Shown: positions 1 to 9,083, counted from the stretch's first letter. The stretch is DNA of 64,000 bases from Paenibacillus sp. RC67 (GCF_030020805.1 NZ_CP125098.1:5603501-5667500), one strand, 5' to 3'. Notes: generated by a model from the letters alone, not told the origin. A program made the numbers and translations.

Positions 1-659
1 GGTGAAAGCAGTGGAAGCACAATCTGTACAAACGTTCGAACCGGCCCGGAGCCGTCGATTTTGGCGCTCTCGTAAAGCTCCTCCGGCACGCCCTGAAGAC
101 CGCTTAGCAATATGATGTAAACGAAGCCCATATTCATCCACACCGTCATTAACGATATGGAGATGATAGCCCAGGAAGGATCCGCTAACCAAGAGATGGG
201 AGATATTCCGACAAACCCAATGAAATAATTCAGCATCCCGGCTGTCGGGTGGAATAGCAGCAACCAAATAATCGATCCCGTACCCACAGAAATCACAATG
301 GGCAGCGAAAAAATGAATTGAAACACTTTCATCCCTCTAAGCTTATTATGGGTCAGTGCCGCCAGTATGAGGGACCACACAATCGTCGTAGGTACTGTAA
401 GTAAAATAAACAGCAGGGTCACCTTCAGATTGGAATAAAACTGGCCGGAGGTGAACAGGTCCACATAATTATCCATACCCACGAAGGCGGCCACACGCCC
501 GCGCGGATCCGTTAAAGTCATACTAAGATACACGGATCGAAGCATGGGATAGAAGAGGAAGCAAATAAAAATAATCAACGACGGAGCTAGAAAAAAATAG
601 CCGAGAAGCTCTTCTTTCCTTTGGGATTTTTTTGCAGAGGATTGCATAGACGCAGACAA
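1..659 (-). CDS. Carbohydrate ABC transporter permease, MalF/UgpA type (3' end outside window)
   Basis: I translated this from the complement. It is an inner-membrane subunit of a sugar importer. About 219 residues are visible: a short charged N-terminus, a first membrane span (LLGYFFLAPSLIIFICFLFY), further hydrophobic spans, and the start of the permease EAA loop (EELYESAKIDGSG), which contacts the ATPase. The usual family length is about 295 residues, so about 75 C-terminal residues lie beyond position 1. I chose the TTG at 659 because AAAGGGGG sits about 7 nt upstream; the in-frame ATG at 647 is too far from that site. A LacI-like palindrome lies about 40 nt upstream. Partner permease and binding-protein genes are not in view. 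The family call is firm and the substrate is unknown. Confidence 0.9.
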   Translation of the reverse strand, partial: MSASMQSSAKKSQRKEELLGYFFLAPSLIIFICFLFYPMLRSVYLSMTLTDPRGRVAAFVGMDNYVDLFTSGQFYSNLKVTLLFILLTVPTTIVWSLILAALTHNKLRGMKVFQFIFSLPIVISVGTGSIIWLLLFHPTAGMLNYFIGFVGISPISWLADPSWAIISISLMTVWMNMGFVYIILLSGLQGVPEELYESAKIDGSGPVRTFVQIVLPLLS

Positions 660-695
660 TGGAGAGCCCCCTTTCAATTAATAGTTGGACAAAAT

Positions 696-711
696 GGTAA
701 AGCGCTTAACT
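696..711. promoter_or_regulatory. Candidate LacI/GalR-family operator
   Basis: The sequence GTTAAGCGCTTTAC and its complement form a near-perfect palindrome around AAGCGCTT, the usual core of LacI-family operators. It lies just upstream of the sugar permease start, a sensible place for substrate-dependent or catabolite repression. It misses the TG of the CcpA cre consensus, so a dedicated LacI-type regulator is as likely as CcpA. The rest of 660-983 shows no convincing gene. Confidence 0.4.
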
Positions 712-983
712 CGTTTTGCTAAAAAAGACCCCCCCCTACAAGCTTCTAATACCGAGGCAATCAGCAAGTCCCTCTACTATCGAAGTCTTATGGGAAAACA
801 AAAACACATAAATCGCCCTCTTGAATCGAAGCAACCTATGTGTATATCTCCGGATCTCCTACACAGTGTATTAACTTGTGAATTAATTGTAAACGCTATC
901 ATTATTGGTGTCAACCATTATTTTCCGATTTTATTGTCCGTCGGTTATTTTTCTTTTTTGCCACATCCGGTTTCAATGAATCC

Positions 984-1016
984 AAAAAAGGACTGGCAGA
1001 ATGTGCCGTCCTTTTT
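984..1016 (-). terminator. Intrinsic terminator of the phosphoesterase gene
   Basis: On the minus strand an AAAAGGAC-GGCA stem pairs with TGCC-GTCCTTTT and is followed by T residues. It starts 5 bases after the stop codon of the metallophosphoesterase gene. Confidence 0.75.
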
Positions 1017-1020
1017 ACAT

Positions 1021-2058
1021 TTATTTTTTCAAATTTTCTAGAGGTATCGTCCAATCCGCTTCCGGAATCCAGGTGCTGTTGGCGAACTCCCAGCCTCTCA
1101 CAACCACCTTGTCCTCATATACCTGTACATACATCCCTTGTGATTTAGTCAAAGGCTGTGGATTACGAGTGAGTCCTACAGAGGCGTTGACGAACCAGTG
1201 GAACGTCTCTTTGGTGTAGTGATTCGATCCGTTATCGAAATCCTGGTGCGTATGCCCCGAGATCACAAATACGTTAGGATAAGGCTTCAGTATTTCCCTG
1301 AATTTATTGGCTCGAATCAACCGATGGGATCCGCCATCCTGTCCAATCGCTGGCAGTGGCTGATGAATAAGCACGAAGATCGGCTTACCGTCCGTCGTCT
1401 CCTTTAGTTTAGCTTGCAACCATGCCAGTTGTGCATCAGAGTACCATGCTCCTTCTCCAACCTCCGGCATTTCTTGAAGATAGGATTCCTGTGACATCAG
1501 AATGAAGTGATATCCTTTAATATCAAAATCGTTATACGGCTTCGTATACCAGAACATCTTCTGGAATCGTTCCCTCGATTGTGCATCCGTCTTCCCGTTT
1601 GGCATGGTTGCGGTATTGAAAGCACCCTTCTTATCGATCCAAATATTATAATAGTCATGATTGCCCATATTAGCGTACAGCTGAGGCAGCTTATAGCCGC
1701 TAAGGATGGATTGCAGCGATTTGTACTCCACCTCTGTACCGTAATCGGTCAAATCGCCGCCCAGCAGCAATGCTTCGACGGGATGACTGAAATACTGTAT
1801 CTGGTAGAGAGCATTTTTCAATTTACGAGGTGTGTTGCTATCGTAGATAGAAACGTGAAGGTCGCTCAATACAAAAAAAGATAGCAAGGGTTCTGCCGGA
1901 ACGACTGGCTTGACCTCTTCTACCACTGTATCCGTCTTTGTTCCGTTATCTGATTTATTAGCAAGGTTTTTGTACAGCATTTTAAATAAAGCATTGATCG
2001 ATCCGTCCACCACTACACTCATGCTAAGCAGCATTTTTATAAATTCACGTCTAGTCAT
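1021..2058 (-). CDS. Calcineurin-like metallophosphoesterase with Tat-type signal
   Basis: This is a two-metal phosphoesterase. The metal-binding motifs appear in the canonical order: SDLH (D-x-H), GGDLTD, GNHD, a histidine in LIHQP, and GHTH. The N-terminus reads MTRREFIK followed by a hydrophobic stretch, which fits a twin-arginine (Tat) signal and export of a folded, metal-loaded enzyme. I chose the ATG at 2058 because GAAAGGG lies just upstream; an in-frame ATG at 2082 would put the RR motif further in. Length is 345 residues, normal for secreted members. It is monocistronic, with its own terminator at 984-1016. The substrate (phosphomonoester, phosphodiester or nucleotide) cannot be told from sequence. 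Confidence 0.88.
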   Translation of the reverse strand: MTRREFIKMLLSMSVVVDGSINALFKMLYKNLANKSDNGTKTDTVVEEVKPVVPAEPLLSFFVLSDLHVSIYDSNTPRKLKNALYQIQYFSHPVEALLLGGDLTDYGTEVEYKSLQSILSGYKLPQLYANMGNHDYYNIWIDKKGAFNTATMPNGKTDAQSRERFQKMFWYTKPYNDFDIKGYHFILMSQESYLQEMPEVGEGAWYSDAQLAWLQAKLKETTDGKPIFVLIHQPLPAIGQDGGSHRLIRANKFREILKPYPNVFVISGHTHQDFDNGSNHYTKETFHWFVNASVGLTRNPQPLTKSQGMYVQVYEDKVVVRGWEFANSTWIPEADWTIPLENLKK

Positions 2059-2196
2059 ACGGTCCCTTTCATTACTACGCAAAAAGTTTCATTATGTAAA
2101 CTAGGATTCTATGGTCCTACTCCTATCATAACAATAACCTGCCCACTCTTCAAATCTACTATAGTCCTATTTATAGAGCAGAATGAAAGTAGACGT

Positions 2197-2224
2197 AAAA
2201 AGAGGCTAAGCTGAATGCTTAGCC
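2197..2224 (-). terminator. Intrinsic terminator of the nitroreductase gene
   Basis: The minus strand reads GGCTAAGC-ATTCA-GCTTAGCC followed by TCTTTTT, a perfect 8-bp stem with a U tract. It lies 15 bases after the nitroreductase stop codon. Confidence 0.85.
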
Positions 2225-2239
2225 AAATCGATTCAACCG

Positions 2240-2854
2240 TTATTTAAAAACCTTCATCCGCTCTTCTAGCGGCTTAAATTCTTTTTCTCCCGCTGGAGCG
2301 GTTGGTTTCCCGAAGGGCATTTGGGCAAGAAGCTTCCAAGTATCAGGAAGTTTCCATGTCTCCTTCACTTTCTGATCGATCAAAGGATTATAATGCTGTA
2401 AATTCGCACCAAGCCCCTCGTTTTCAAGAGCCGTCCAAATGACCATCTGAAGCATGCCATTGGATTGCATAGACCAGTTCGGGAAGTGCTCTTTATAAGA
2501 GGAAAAATTGGCTTGCAAGCCTTCGATGACTTCCATATCTTCAAAATATAAGATCGTGCCGTGACCACTTTGAAATCCTTTCATTTTTTGCTCCGTAGCT
2601 TGGAAGTCGCCTACTACGATTGCTCTTAACGTTTCTTTGGTTAGATCCCACAGCTTGTTATGCTGTTCTCCTAACAGCACCACCACTCGAGCGCTTTGCG
2701 AATTAAAGGCCGAAGGCGTATGCTTGACCGATTCCTCAACAATGTGGACAATGCGCTCATCGGAAATGGGAGATTCCTTACTAAGTCCGTAAATCGTGCG
2801 TCTTTCTCGTACCGCCGCCAAAAATTCTTTTGCCGTCTCTACTGATCCTGCCAT
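2240..2854 (-). CDS. Nitroreductase family protein (Frm2/Hbn1-like)
   Basis: This is predicted to be a cytosolic FMN-dependent NAD(P)H oxidoreductase of 204 residues. The N-terminal RRTIYGLSKE segment, the HTPSAFNSQSARVVVLLG stretch and the later LGANLQHYNPLID and QMPFGKP blocks are typical of the short Frm2-like branch of the nitroreductase superfamily, which includes CinD-type enzymes linked to copper or nitro-compound stress. The start has a good GGAGGG site. The gene stands alone with its own terminator. A role in redox or xenobiotic stress is inferred from the family; the physiological substrate is unknown. Confidence 0.88.
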   Translation of the reverse strand: MAGSVETAKEFLAAVRERRTIYGLSKESPISDERIVHIVEESVKHTPSAFNSQSARVVVLLGEQHNKLWDLTKETLRAIVVGDFQATEQKMKGFQSGHGTILYFEDMEVIEGLQANFSSYKEHFPNWSMQSNGMLQMVIWTALENEGLGANLQHYNPLIDQKVKETWKLPDTWKLLAQMPFGKPTAPAGEKEFKPLEERMKVFK

Positions 2855-2927
2855 AGCTCATCCCTCCAAATATTTGAAATGTTAGCAACCAAGCTAGTAT
2901 TTGTCACACTAGTACCGCCTATTCAAA

Positions 2928-3195
2928 GAAAAAACGAACTGCATCGCAGTCCGTTCAGAGTGTCGAGAACCCTATGAAGCATCATAAGTTTATGCGGTAC
3001 TCCGGTGGGGTATCCGCTTCCAGCCGCTGTTGTTATCCCGAAATTTTCAATTTAGTCGCTTTACAGCGGTTATTTCCCGATAACAAAGGCGGACGCGTTC
3101 GCTCCTCCAGGGAATACCCCGCCCGCACCATCATCCATCTTCTGAATAATAAGGTTTCTCGACAGACTCAACGAACACCTTAGTCCGTTCTTTGT
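2928..3195. repeat. Palindromic MITE-like element with ~43-bp imperfect terminal inverted repeats
   Basis: The left end (2928-2971) and the complement of the right end (3153-3195) align over about 43 bases, sharing AACG-ACT, a CGTT block and TGTCGAGA-ACC. Each end also contains its own small hairpin (AACGGACT/AGTCCGTT). The interior shows further mirrored blocks: GGGGTAT at 3007-3013 with ATACCCC, and TTGTTATC near 3029 with GATAACAA near 3078. No transposase-length ORF fits. The right end stops directly at the stop codon of the beta-helix gene. I read this as a non-autonomous mobile or structured repeat; the left hairpin plus T tract could also end minus-strand transcription. Confidence 0.55.
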
Positions 3196-5291
3196 CTATT
3201 GCTCAGCATTGTTGGCTTTCATATCCGAGTCCTGAAGCTTGACCTTCGCCTTCGTTAACACATTATTCTCAACCGTATAATTATAGTTGCTGGTCCCCGC
3301 ATATCGAGTAGATATGCCTTCAGCATCGATGTTAGCGTTGAGCGTATTGCCTCTGATGACAGCTTCTTTTACGGTGGATGGACTGCTGCGAGTCCAATAA
3401 TCCCCGATCATGACCATATAGTCCGTTGGATTAACGAATCGGTCCGCTTGAAGCACGTTATTTTCAAATAAAATCTTTTTGGCTTTAACCGCTTTGAACG
3501 CATACAGCTTATCCAGCAGCTCGAAGGTGGAATCCGTTATCGCAACATTCGCATTCACATTGGCTACCAGAACGCCTTGATTCACTTTGAACTTGCATCG
3601 GTTAAACGCATATGATCCAGCGTCATCTAATATGATCCCACCGTTGATGGATCCTCCTAAGGATTCGATTTCACAATCGTTATATGTGCCTAAAGGCAAA
3701 TTCAGCCCGGTGGCCCCCACAATTTTCAAATTGTCGAACACACTGCCTTCCTTTACGCCCCCGGAAACTCCACCTCCATTCACTACAATATTGCTTAGAT
3801 GAACCGGGCTTTCCCATATGGAAAGCTCACCGCTCTTGTTATTGTTCATTATAATATTGGAAGCAGAGACACCGAATGGCTGCTTACTGCTTATTCCGAA
3901 CTTGGAATCCGTAAAGGTCATTCCGTCCAGCTGAATATTGGGTCCTTCCAAGAACGTATAGGAATTGTTCATTTCATTACCCTCGAATTTCACATCGTGG
4001 TATGCATAAATACTCGTGCCGTCAAAATGATTATCCTTGATTAATGCTGAAGTAAAGGGAGGCGATACAGCCAAGCCTATGGCCCCTTTGGAAGCGAGAT
4101 GATTTCCTTGTACCGTAGCATCATGCCCGTCATACAGGACAACATCATAGGATGCGTTATTGTAAAAATGATTGTTTTGAATCACAATGTTGCTGTTCAT
4201 ATGCCCATTTTCGCTGTATCCGGCTTCTACATCGATCCCAGCTTGAGGAGCCGTCCCCTTGATATCGTGCAGCTTATTATTGGTGATAGTGATTCGGTCT
4301 CCCCCACCTATCGTAATTCCTTGTCTACGGTTAAATGCAAACTCCGAGTTTTGGACTACAACTTCCTTGGATACGGCACGCTGCCAATATTCTACGTAGG
4401 CTCCTGGACTGCTCGCTTGATTGAACACGACATAGAAGCTACTTGCCCCTTCGGGAATTTGTATAATTTGGCGTATTTTTTGCTCCTTTAAATTGCTTAG
4501 ATAGGTCCCATCTTGTTTGTAAAAGAAAATGTCAAACATGGCCGGCAGCTTTTGTCTATTGGAAAATTCAAATTCCCTTTCGGTTTGGAAGATCGGATTA
4601 TTGAAATTGAGTTGCCCCTTCAATCTTATTTTAGTGGCATCAGCAATGAAATTTCCTTTGTCATCAATGGAGCCTGATACAAAGCTGTTTTCATAAAGGT
4701 CCTGAATCATCGTCCCTTTCCCACCGATAACCAAACCGTCCCCCGTGAAGTTAATCGCCTTCACACCATCAATCGTAACGTTAACCGCTCCTTCAACAGA
4801 AATCCCGTAGCCTCCTTCATGGGTCCCTTTTAAGGAGTAGTCATGTGTATCCTTGTCTCCTTGTAAGTTCCTCCTTTGATGATCACGTTATTGGCTCCAT
4901 AGCCAATATGCAGTGTCTGATACCCTGCGAAGCCGTTCGTTTCCTTCTGAATAACGGCCTTGTCATCAAGCTCGAATGTCATATTAGGGACCATATTAAT
5001 TCTTGCTGTCGTATCCAGCCACAGTTTGGGATCCTGTTTTTTAATAAGATACGTTCCTTCAGGAACCTTAAATATCGTTTTACCTTGCTCATGTGCCCAT
5101 TTTAATGCGTCATTGAAGCCTTTGGTCGTTTCTACAGGATGCGTTCCGTCGTTGTAGATGCCCCAATCTCCCGGGATGAGTCTGTACACCTCATTTGCGT
5201 TCTCTTGAGCTGCAGCAGAACTATCCGCTGAGGCTGCCGTCCATTGAAATGAGAACAATAAGATCATTAGTAAAATAAGCTTTTTATTCAT
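3196..5291 (-). pseudogene. Secreted right-handed beta-helix (pectate-lyase-superfamily) protein, split by a single-base frameshift
   Basis: Two reading frames make one protein of about 700 residues. The first (5291 to 4830) has a Sec signal peptide (MNKKLILLMILLFSF...ASA) and a beta-helix cap with PGDWGIYNDGTHPVETT and FKVPEGTYLI. The second carries parallel beta-helix coils rich in N-N-x-F/I ladders. Near 4859 the frame reads GGTYKETRIHMTTP-stop. Adding one base gives GGTYKGDKDTHDYSLKG and runs on without a stop through IDGVKAINFTGDG into the second frame, so one C is missing from the plus-strand CTCCTTG. Fold suggests polysaccharide binding or lysis; no catalytic set was identified. It may be a true pseudogene or a sequencing error. 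The start at 5291 overlaps a small upstream ORF. Confidence 0.8.
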
Positions 5292-5403
5292 TTCTACACC
5301 ACTCTTCAACTTTATTAATGAATCTATCGACTAACTCGGCTTTACGACAAAAATCTACGATTTGTTCGCCTTTTACTCCTCCTGTCTTACTGATGATAAC
5401 CAC
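5284..5403 (-). CDS. Possible 39-residue small protein overlapping the beta-helix gene start
   Basis: A GTG-started frame with AAGGG just upstream encodes 39 residues (begins VVIISKTGGVKGEQIVDFCR, ends with VEEWCRNE). Its composition is protein-like, with an amphipathic helix-like second half and two cysteines. Its stop overlaps the beta-helix start codon in an ATGAATAA arrangement, which suggests translational coupling. I do not recognise it. It could be chance, since no homologue can be checked here. Confidence 0.3.
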   Translation of the reverse strand: MVIISKTGGVKGEQIVDFCRKAELVDRFINKVEEWCRNE

Positions 5404-5559
5404 CTTTCCCTTAGGAAGATTCTGTCATACTATGGTAAAGGTTTCAAGAAAGACCAAAGTCTCAAAATAATGCATATGCTCATTATTCAATAGGTATGTT
5501 ATGTCGGGATATAACAAACCATTACATTTGGACTATCGTTTGGATAGGTCAAATGGCAC

Positions 5560-5602
5560 AAAAAAATCCTCATCCCCTGTTAATTGCAAAGGATGAGGAT
5601 TC
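5560..5602 (-). terminator. Intrinsic terminator of the PhyH-HEAT gene
   Basis: The arms AATCCTCATCC and GGATGAGGATT form an 11-bp perfect stem and are followed on the minus strand by a run of seven T residues. It lies just beyond the stop of the gene ending at 5620. The remaining bases of 5404-5559 hold no other gene I can support. Confidence 0.85.
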
Positions 5603-5619
5603 GTCTAACTATGTGGAAT

Positions 5620-7035
5620 TTATGGATAGAACGTGTTTTGCGGAGTCGTTGTCGGACACCAGCGGGATTTCAGCAGGAAATCGATAAGAACGTTTTTCGC
5701 AGCATCCGTGCCGATATAGTGCAGCGCTTCCGCCGCGTGACCGCGAACGTAACGATTGTCGTCCTCCAAGACGTGTTCCAGGGCAGGTACAGCCTTATCT
5801 GCCGCTGCTCCCATACGGCAAAGCGATAAACCTGCAGTAAACCGGACCTGAACGTCCTCATCTTGAAGGCAGCTGATCAAACCGTCAACGACCTGCTCGG
5901 TCGGTGTTCCGATCATAGCCAGGGCTTCGGCAACCGCTTGCCGGATAACAACGTTCGTCGATGCATCCAATAGCTCCAAAAGCTTAGGTATTGAGAATGA
6001 AGCCAGATGACGCAGCTCACCAAGTGCAAAGACAGCATGAACGACAGTCTCTACTCGCTCGTCAGTGAGTGCAGCCTCAAGACCAGCCACCGCACCTGCT
6101 CCTGCTGCAGACAATCCGTAAGCGGATGTCCTTGATACTTTGGCATTTTCGTTGTGAAGTCCTTGGAGCAGCGCTTCTATTCCTTGCGCTCCCATCGCTG
6201 CCAGTCCGTAAGCCGCGTTGATTGCATTCGGTTCGAAAGCGTCTTCAAGCTGTGCCGCAAGCTCCTGAACTTGAGCCGAATCGGCTTGAACTGTGTCTGC
6301 CAGGCTCCCTACTTGACCTGAGAGCCAATTCCAAGTGTCTTTCCACATCTCTTCATGTTCTACAATGTTGGTGCTGAAGGATGCCGGCTGCTTCCATTCC
6401 GGATCTATACAATCCCAGCTCGGAGCCGTTGGCGCTTCGGTACGCATAAATTCGAATTTAAGCATATATCTTGGTTTACCAAGAATGTTCGGAGTTGAGC
6501 GATGCCAAATATCATAATGGATCAAGGCAAAAGTGCCTGCCTGCCCGCTTGCCACAGCTTCTCCTTCAACATCATCCGGTACGAATGTACGACTCTCGTA
6601 GTTTTGCGTGCCCGGCAGCACGCCAGTTGGTCCCAGCTCCACTGGAGTATCTTGAGGGAAATACATGACCATCGCCCACCAAGGATGGTGATTACGCATT
6701 TTTTTGTATCCCCAGTAGCTGTCTTTATGCCAACCGCCTGCTTTAGGAGATGCATTAAAATGACCGTGTCTATGCGTATGCATTAAGTAATTAGATCCAA
6801 GTACGCTGGTCAATGCTCCTGTTACGATAGGGTGATCAAACACCTTTTGCAAGTCGCGGAGACGCGGCAGCAGATTGTTGCCAGGATTGCCTTCCTGCTC
6901 GTATACCTGATTCAACTGCTCGGTCAGCCTCTGGTGAAACTCCTCTGAAAAGTCCGTCTTCAAGATTAAGAAGCCTTCGGTAATAAACGTTCTCATTTGC
7001 TCGTCGTTTAACAATACTGGAACTTCGCGACCCAT
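5620..7035 (-). CDS. PhyH-family Fe(II)/2-oxoglutarate dioxygenase fused to HEAT repeats
   Basis: Residues 1 to about 240 are a phytanoyl-CoA-dioxygenase-like domain. The facial triad is visible as H103-x-D105 (GGWHKDS) and H178 (IWHRS), with R189 (KPRY) as the likely 2-oxoglutarate anchor. Residues about 255-460 are alanine-rich helical repeats of 30-35 residues (VSRTSAYGLSAAG, VVHAVFALGEL, VIRQAVAEALAMIG, VRFTAGLSLCRMG, VRGHAAEALHYIG), typical HEAT/PBS repeats used for protein binding. The enzyme hydroxylates an unknown, probably cytosolic substrate; HEAT repeats may dock a partner. The start has a strong AGGAGG site. Monocistronic, with its own promoter and terminator. One of three PhyH proteins in the window; the fusion is the unusual one. 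Confidence 0.88.
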   Translation of the reverse strand: MGREVPVLLNDEQMRTFITEGFLILKTDFSEEFHQRLTEQLNQVYEQEGNPGNNLLPRLRDLQKVFDHPIVTGALTSVLGSNYLMHTHRHGHFNASPKAGGWHKDSYWGYKKMRNHHPWWAMVMYFPQDTPVELGPTGVLPGTQNYESRTFVPDDVEGEAVASGQAGTFALIHYDIWHRSTPNILGKPRYMLKFEFMRTEAPTAPSWDCIDPEWKQPASFSTNIVEHEEMWKDTWNWLSGQVGSLADTVQADSAQVQELAAQLEDAFEPNAINAAYGLAAMGAQGIEALLQGLHNENAKVSRTSAYGLSAAGAGAVAGLEAALTDERVETVVHAVFALGELRHLASFSIPKLLELLDASTNVVIRQAVAEALAMIGTPTEQVVDGLISCLQDEDVQVRFTAGLSLCRMGAAADKAVPALEHVLEDDNRYVRGHAAEALHYIGTDAAKNVLIDFLLKSRWCPTTTPQNTFYP

Positions 7036-7081
7036 GACTCTACCTCCTAAGGTTGTTCTTATGAATGTGATCTTGAATCAA

Positions 7082-7110
7082 ATTATAGTCATCAGAAGAG
7101 GAGGTTCACA
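7082..7110 (-). promoter_or_regulatory. Probable sigma-A promoter of the PhyH-HEAT gene
   Basis: A perfect TATAAT -10 box (7087-7082) is spaced 17 bases from TGTGAA (7110-7105), a weak -35. It gives a leader of about 40 nt before the AGGAGG site. The rest of 7111-7359 contains only chance frames and no clear terminator for the ABC-F gene. Confidence 0.45.
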
Positions 7111-7359
7111 TACAGAATGCTAATTCAAATTTGCACAAAAGTAAGGATTATTCGAACAAACTTTTTTGTTATGACTTCTCATACCGCGTCCAATTTGGAA
7201 CAAATTAAGGATCATTTCCTGTGTCGAGACGGTTCCTGTCCTACCGATTTTGCAGATCACGAGCTTCCCGCTCCAATCACTAACGCAAAGGCATTTAAAA
7301 CCAATAGCATCCCGAAAAAGACACTTGTATGAAGGGCCTTCTTCAGGTTGCAATGATTT

Positions 7360-8898
7360 TTACTTCACAAACCCTTCTATATCAATAACTCGATCTGCCC
7401 ACTCCTGATAAAAAATGGGTTCATGCGATACCAAAATGACACATCCAGCAAATTGCATTAGCGCTTTCTGAAGCGCGTTTTTTGTTTCGGCATCCAAATG
7501 ATTGGTCGGTTCATCCAACACCAGAACATTGCATTCGGAAAGTAGCAAGCGGCAAAGCTTGACTTTGGACTGCTCACCCCCGCTCAATGTGCGGATAGCT
7601 TGCATAACATGAGCCTCTTTAATTCCGCATTGTGATAAATGCCGACGGATATCCTTCACCGTCATCCTCGGGTATTTCTCGGATAGGATCTGTATGGGGG
7701 TCAAATCATCATTATCCCATTTCAAATCCTGCTCGTAATATCCCATTCTAACTTGCTCCGCAAATCGAAATCCCCCTGAGACGCTAGGGATAATACCTAC
7801 TAACGTCTTTAGTAAAGTAGATTTCCCGATACCATTAAATCCTGTTATGACAATCTTTTGGGCACCTGTAATAACAAAATTCATTTTGGGGAGCAACGGC
7901 TTTTCATAACCGACCTCCAGCCGGTTTACCTTCAGCACCACTTGTGCTGTAAGCGGTGTTTCACGAAAGCAAATCGACGGATTAGAGACAAAAGTCGGCG
8001 GCGCAATTCGTTCCAGCCTATCCAGCTGTTTTTGTCGTCCTCGTGCTATTCTGGAATTGACTCCGGCCTTATTTTTGCGTATAAACGCCTCCGTTTTCTC
8101 GATCTTCTTTTGCTGTGCATTGAATTGACGAACATGATCCTCTCGTAAGTGAGCCTTTTGCTTTAGAAATTCAGAAAATTTCCCATAATACTTTCTTACC
8201 GTCTCCCCTTCGATATCGCAGATGCTAGTCGCAATGGCTTCAAGGAACTCGAAGTTGTGGGTTACTACAATAAACGCTTGTTTGCTGAGCGACAAATAAT
8301 GGGCAAGCCAATCCACATGCTCTTTATCAAGAAAATTGGTAGGCTCATCAAGCAAAAGTACATCCGGCTTCTCCAGTAGAAGCTTGGCTAGTATGACCTT
8401 GGTTCGCTGCCCGCCGCTCAGCTTCTGGATAGGTCGATGGATTCCAATTGCATCAAGGCCTAGACCATAAACTACCTTATTGATGCTGCTGTCAATGGAG
8501 AAATAGTCGAGTGCATCGAGTCGTTCCTGAACCTCTGCAGCTTTCAGCAAATAGGCTTCATTCCCGGTAATGCTGCTTTGTTCATACATTCTTTGAATCT
8601 CTCTCTCCAATTCATACGCCTCCGTGAAAGCAGACTGAAGATAATGCTGAATCGTTTCATTGCTTTGGATTTCGGCATATTGATCGAGATGACCTATGTT
8701 TATATTGGACTGCCATTTAATCGAGCCCTTATCTGGAATGGTCTCACCAGTCAGGATGCTGATTAATGTGCTTTTTCCAGTTCCGTTTTGCCCGACTACT
8801 CCTAAATGCTCTCCTTTATACAGCTCGAAATGAACGTTCTTGTATAAGGTTTTATCCCCATACGCATGCGACATATCATAAACCTCAAGTAAACTCAT
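7360..8898 (-). CDS. ABC-F family ATPase (YfmM/YbiT-like, ribosome-associated)
   Basis: Two ABC cassettes sit in one soluble chain of 512 residues without membrane spans. Cassette 1 has Walker A GQNGTGKST, signature LSGGQ and Walker B VLLLDEPTN. Cassette 2 has GFNGIGKST, LSGGEQ and VLVLDEPTNHLD. The linker between them is charged and helical, with KKIEKTEAFIRKNKAG, as in ABC-F proteins that act in the ribosomal E site. The closest remembered match is Bacillus YfmM. Members either rescue stalled ribosomes or protect them from antibiotics. The start at 8898 is preferred (GTGAGG upstream); an in-frame start exists at 8913. A long leader with a small ORF and terminator precedes it, which suggests attenuation-type control. 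Confidence 0.88.
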   Translation of the reverse strand: MSLLEVYDMSHAYGDKTLYKNVHFELYKGEHLGVVGQNGTGKSTLISILTGETIPDKGSIKWQSNINIGHLDQYAEIQSNETIQHYLQSAFTEAYELEREIQRMYEQSSITGNEAYLLKAAEVQERLDALDYFSIDSSINKVVYGLGLDAIGIHRPIQKLSGGQRTKVILAKLLLEKPDVLLLDEPTNFLDKEHVDWLAHYLSLSKQAFIVVTHNFEFLEAIATSICDIEGETVRKYYGKFSEFLKQKAHLREDHVRQFNAQQKKIEKTEAFIRKNKAGVNSRIARGRQKQLDRLERIAPPTFVSNPSICFRETPLTAQVVLKVNRLEVGYEKPLLPKMNFVITGAQKIVITGFNGIGKSTLLKTLVGIIPSVSGGFRFAEQVRMGYYEQDLKWDNDDLTPIQILSEKYPRMTVKDIRRHLSQCGIKEAHVMQAIRTLSGGEQSKVKLCRLLLSECNVLVLDEPTNHLDAETKNALQKALMQFAGCVILVSHEPIFYQEWADRVIDIEGFVK

Positions 8899-8935
8899 CT
8901 TTACATTCCTCACTTTTTACAATCATTTGGGTAAA

Positions 8936-8984
8936 TAAAAAAAAGCAGAAAGCACAGCACCTTACGGTGCAAGCCTTCTGCTTT
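8936..8984 (-). terminator. Strong terminator/attenuator directly upstream of the ABC-F gene
   Basis: On the minus strand AAGCAGAA and GCACC-GTAA-GGTGC nest within TTTCTGCTT and are followed by seven T residues, 38 bases before the ABC-F start. A terminator between promoter and start codon points to transcription attenuation. Confidence 0.75.
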
Positions 8985-9053
8985 ACCTGTACACATTCAA
9001 AGAATGTACGGCAATATAACTTCAGCGATGAAAACTGAAAAATTATACACAAA

Positions 9054-9083
9054 AGGCTGCAGACAAAACCTTGTCTACAGCCT
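9054..9083 (-). promoter_or_regulatory. Leader hairpin upstream of the ABC-F gene
   Basis: AGGCTGTAGACAAGG and its partner ending TTGTCTGCAGCCT form a near-perfect 13-bp stem with TTTTG after it. It lies between the 28-codon leader ORF and the terminator at 8936-8984, so it may be an antiterminator, an independent pause site or a second terminator. Confidence 0.5.

Noticed and set aside
685..1041. 118-codon plus-strand frame in the region upstream of the sugar permease
   Set aside because: No ribosome-binding site, low-complexity composition, and it runs through the terminator of the opposite gene.
7117..7353. Frames of about 71-77 codons on both strands between PhyH-HEAT and ABC-F
   Set aside because: They mirror each other, lack ribosome-binding sites and show no recognisable motif.
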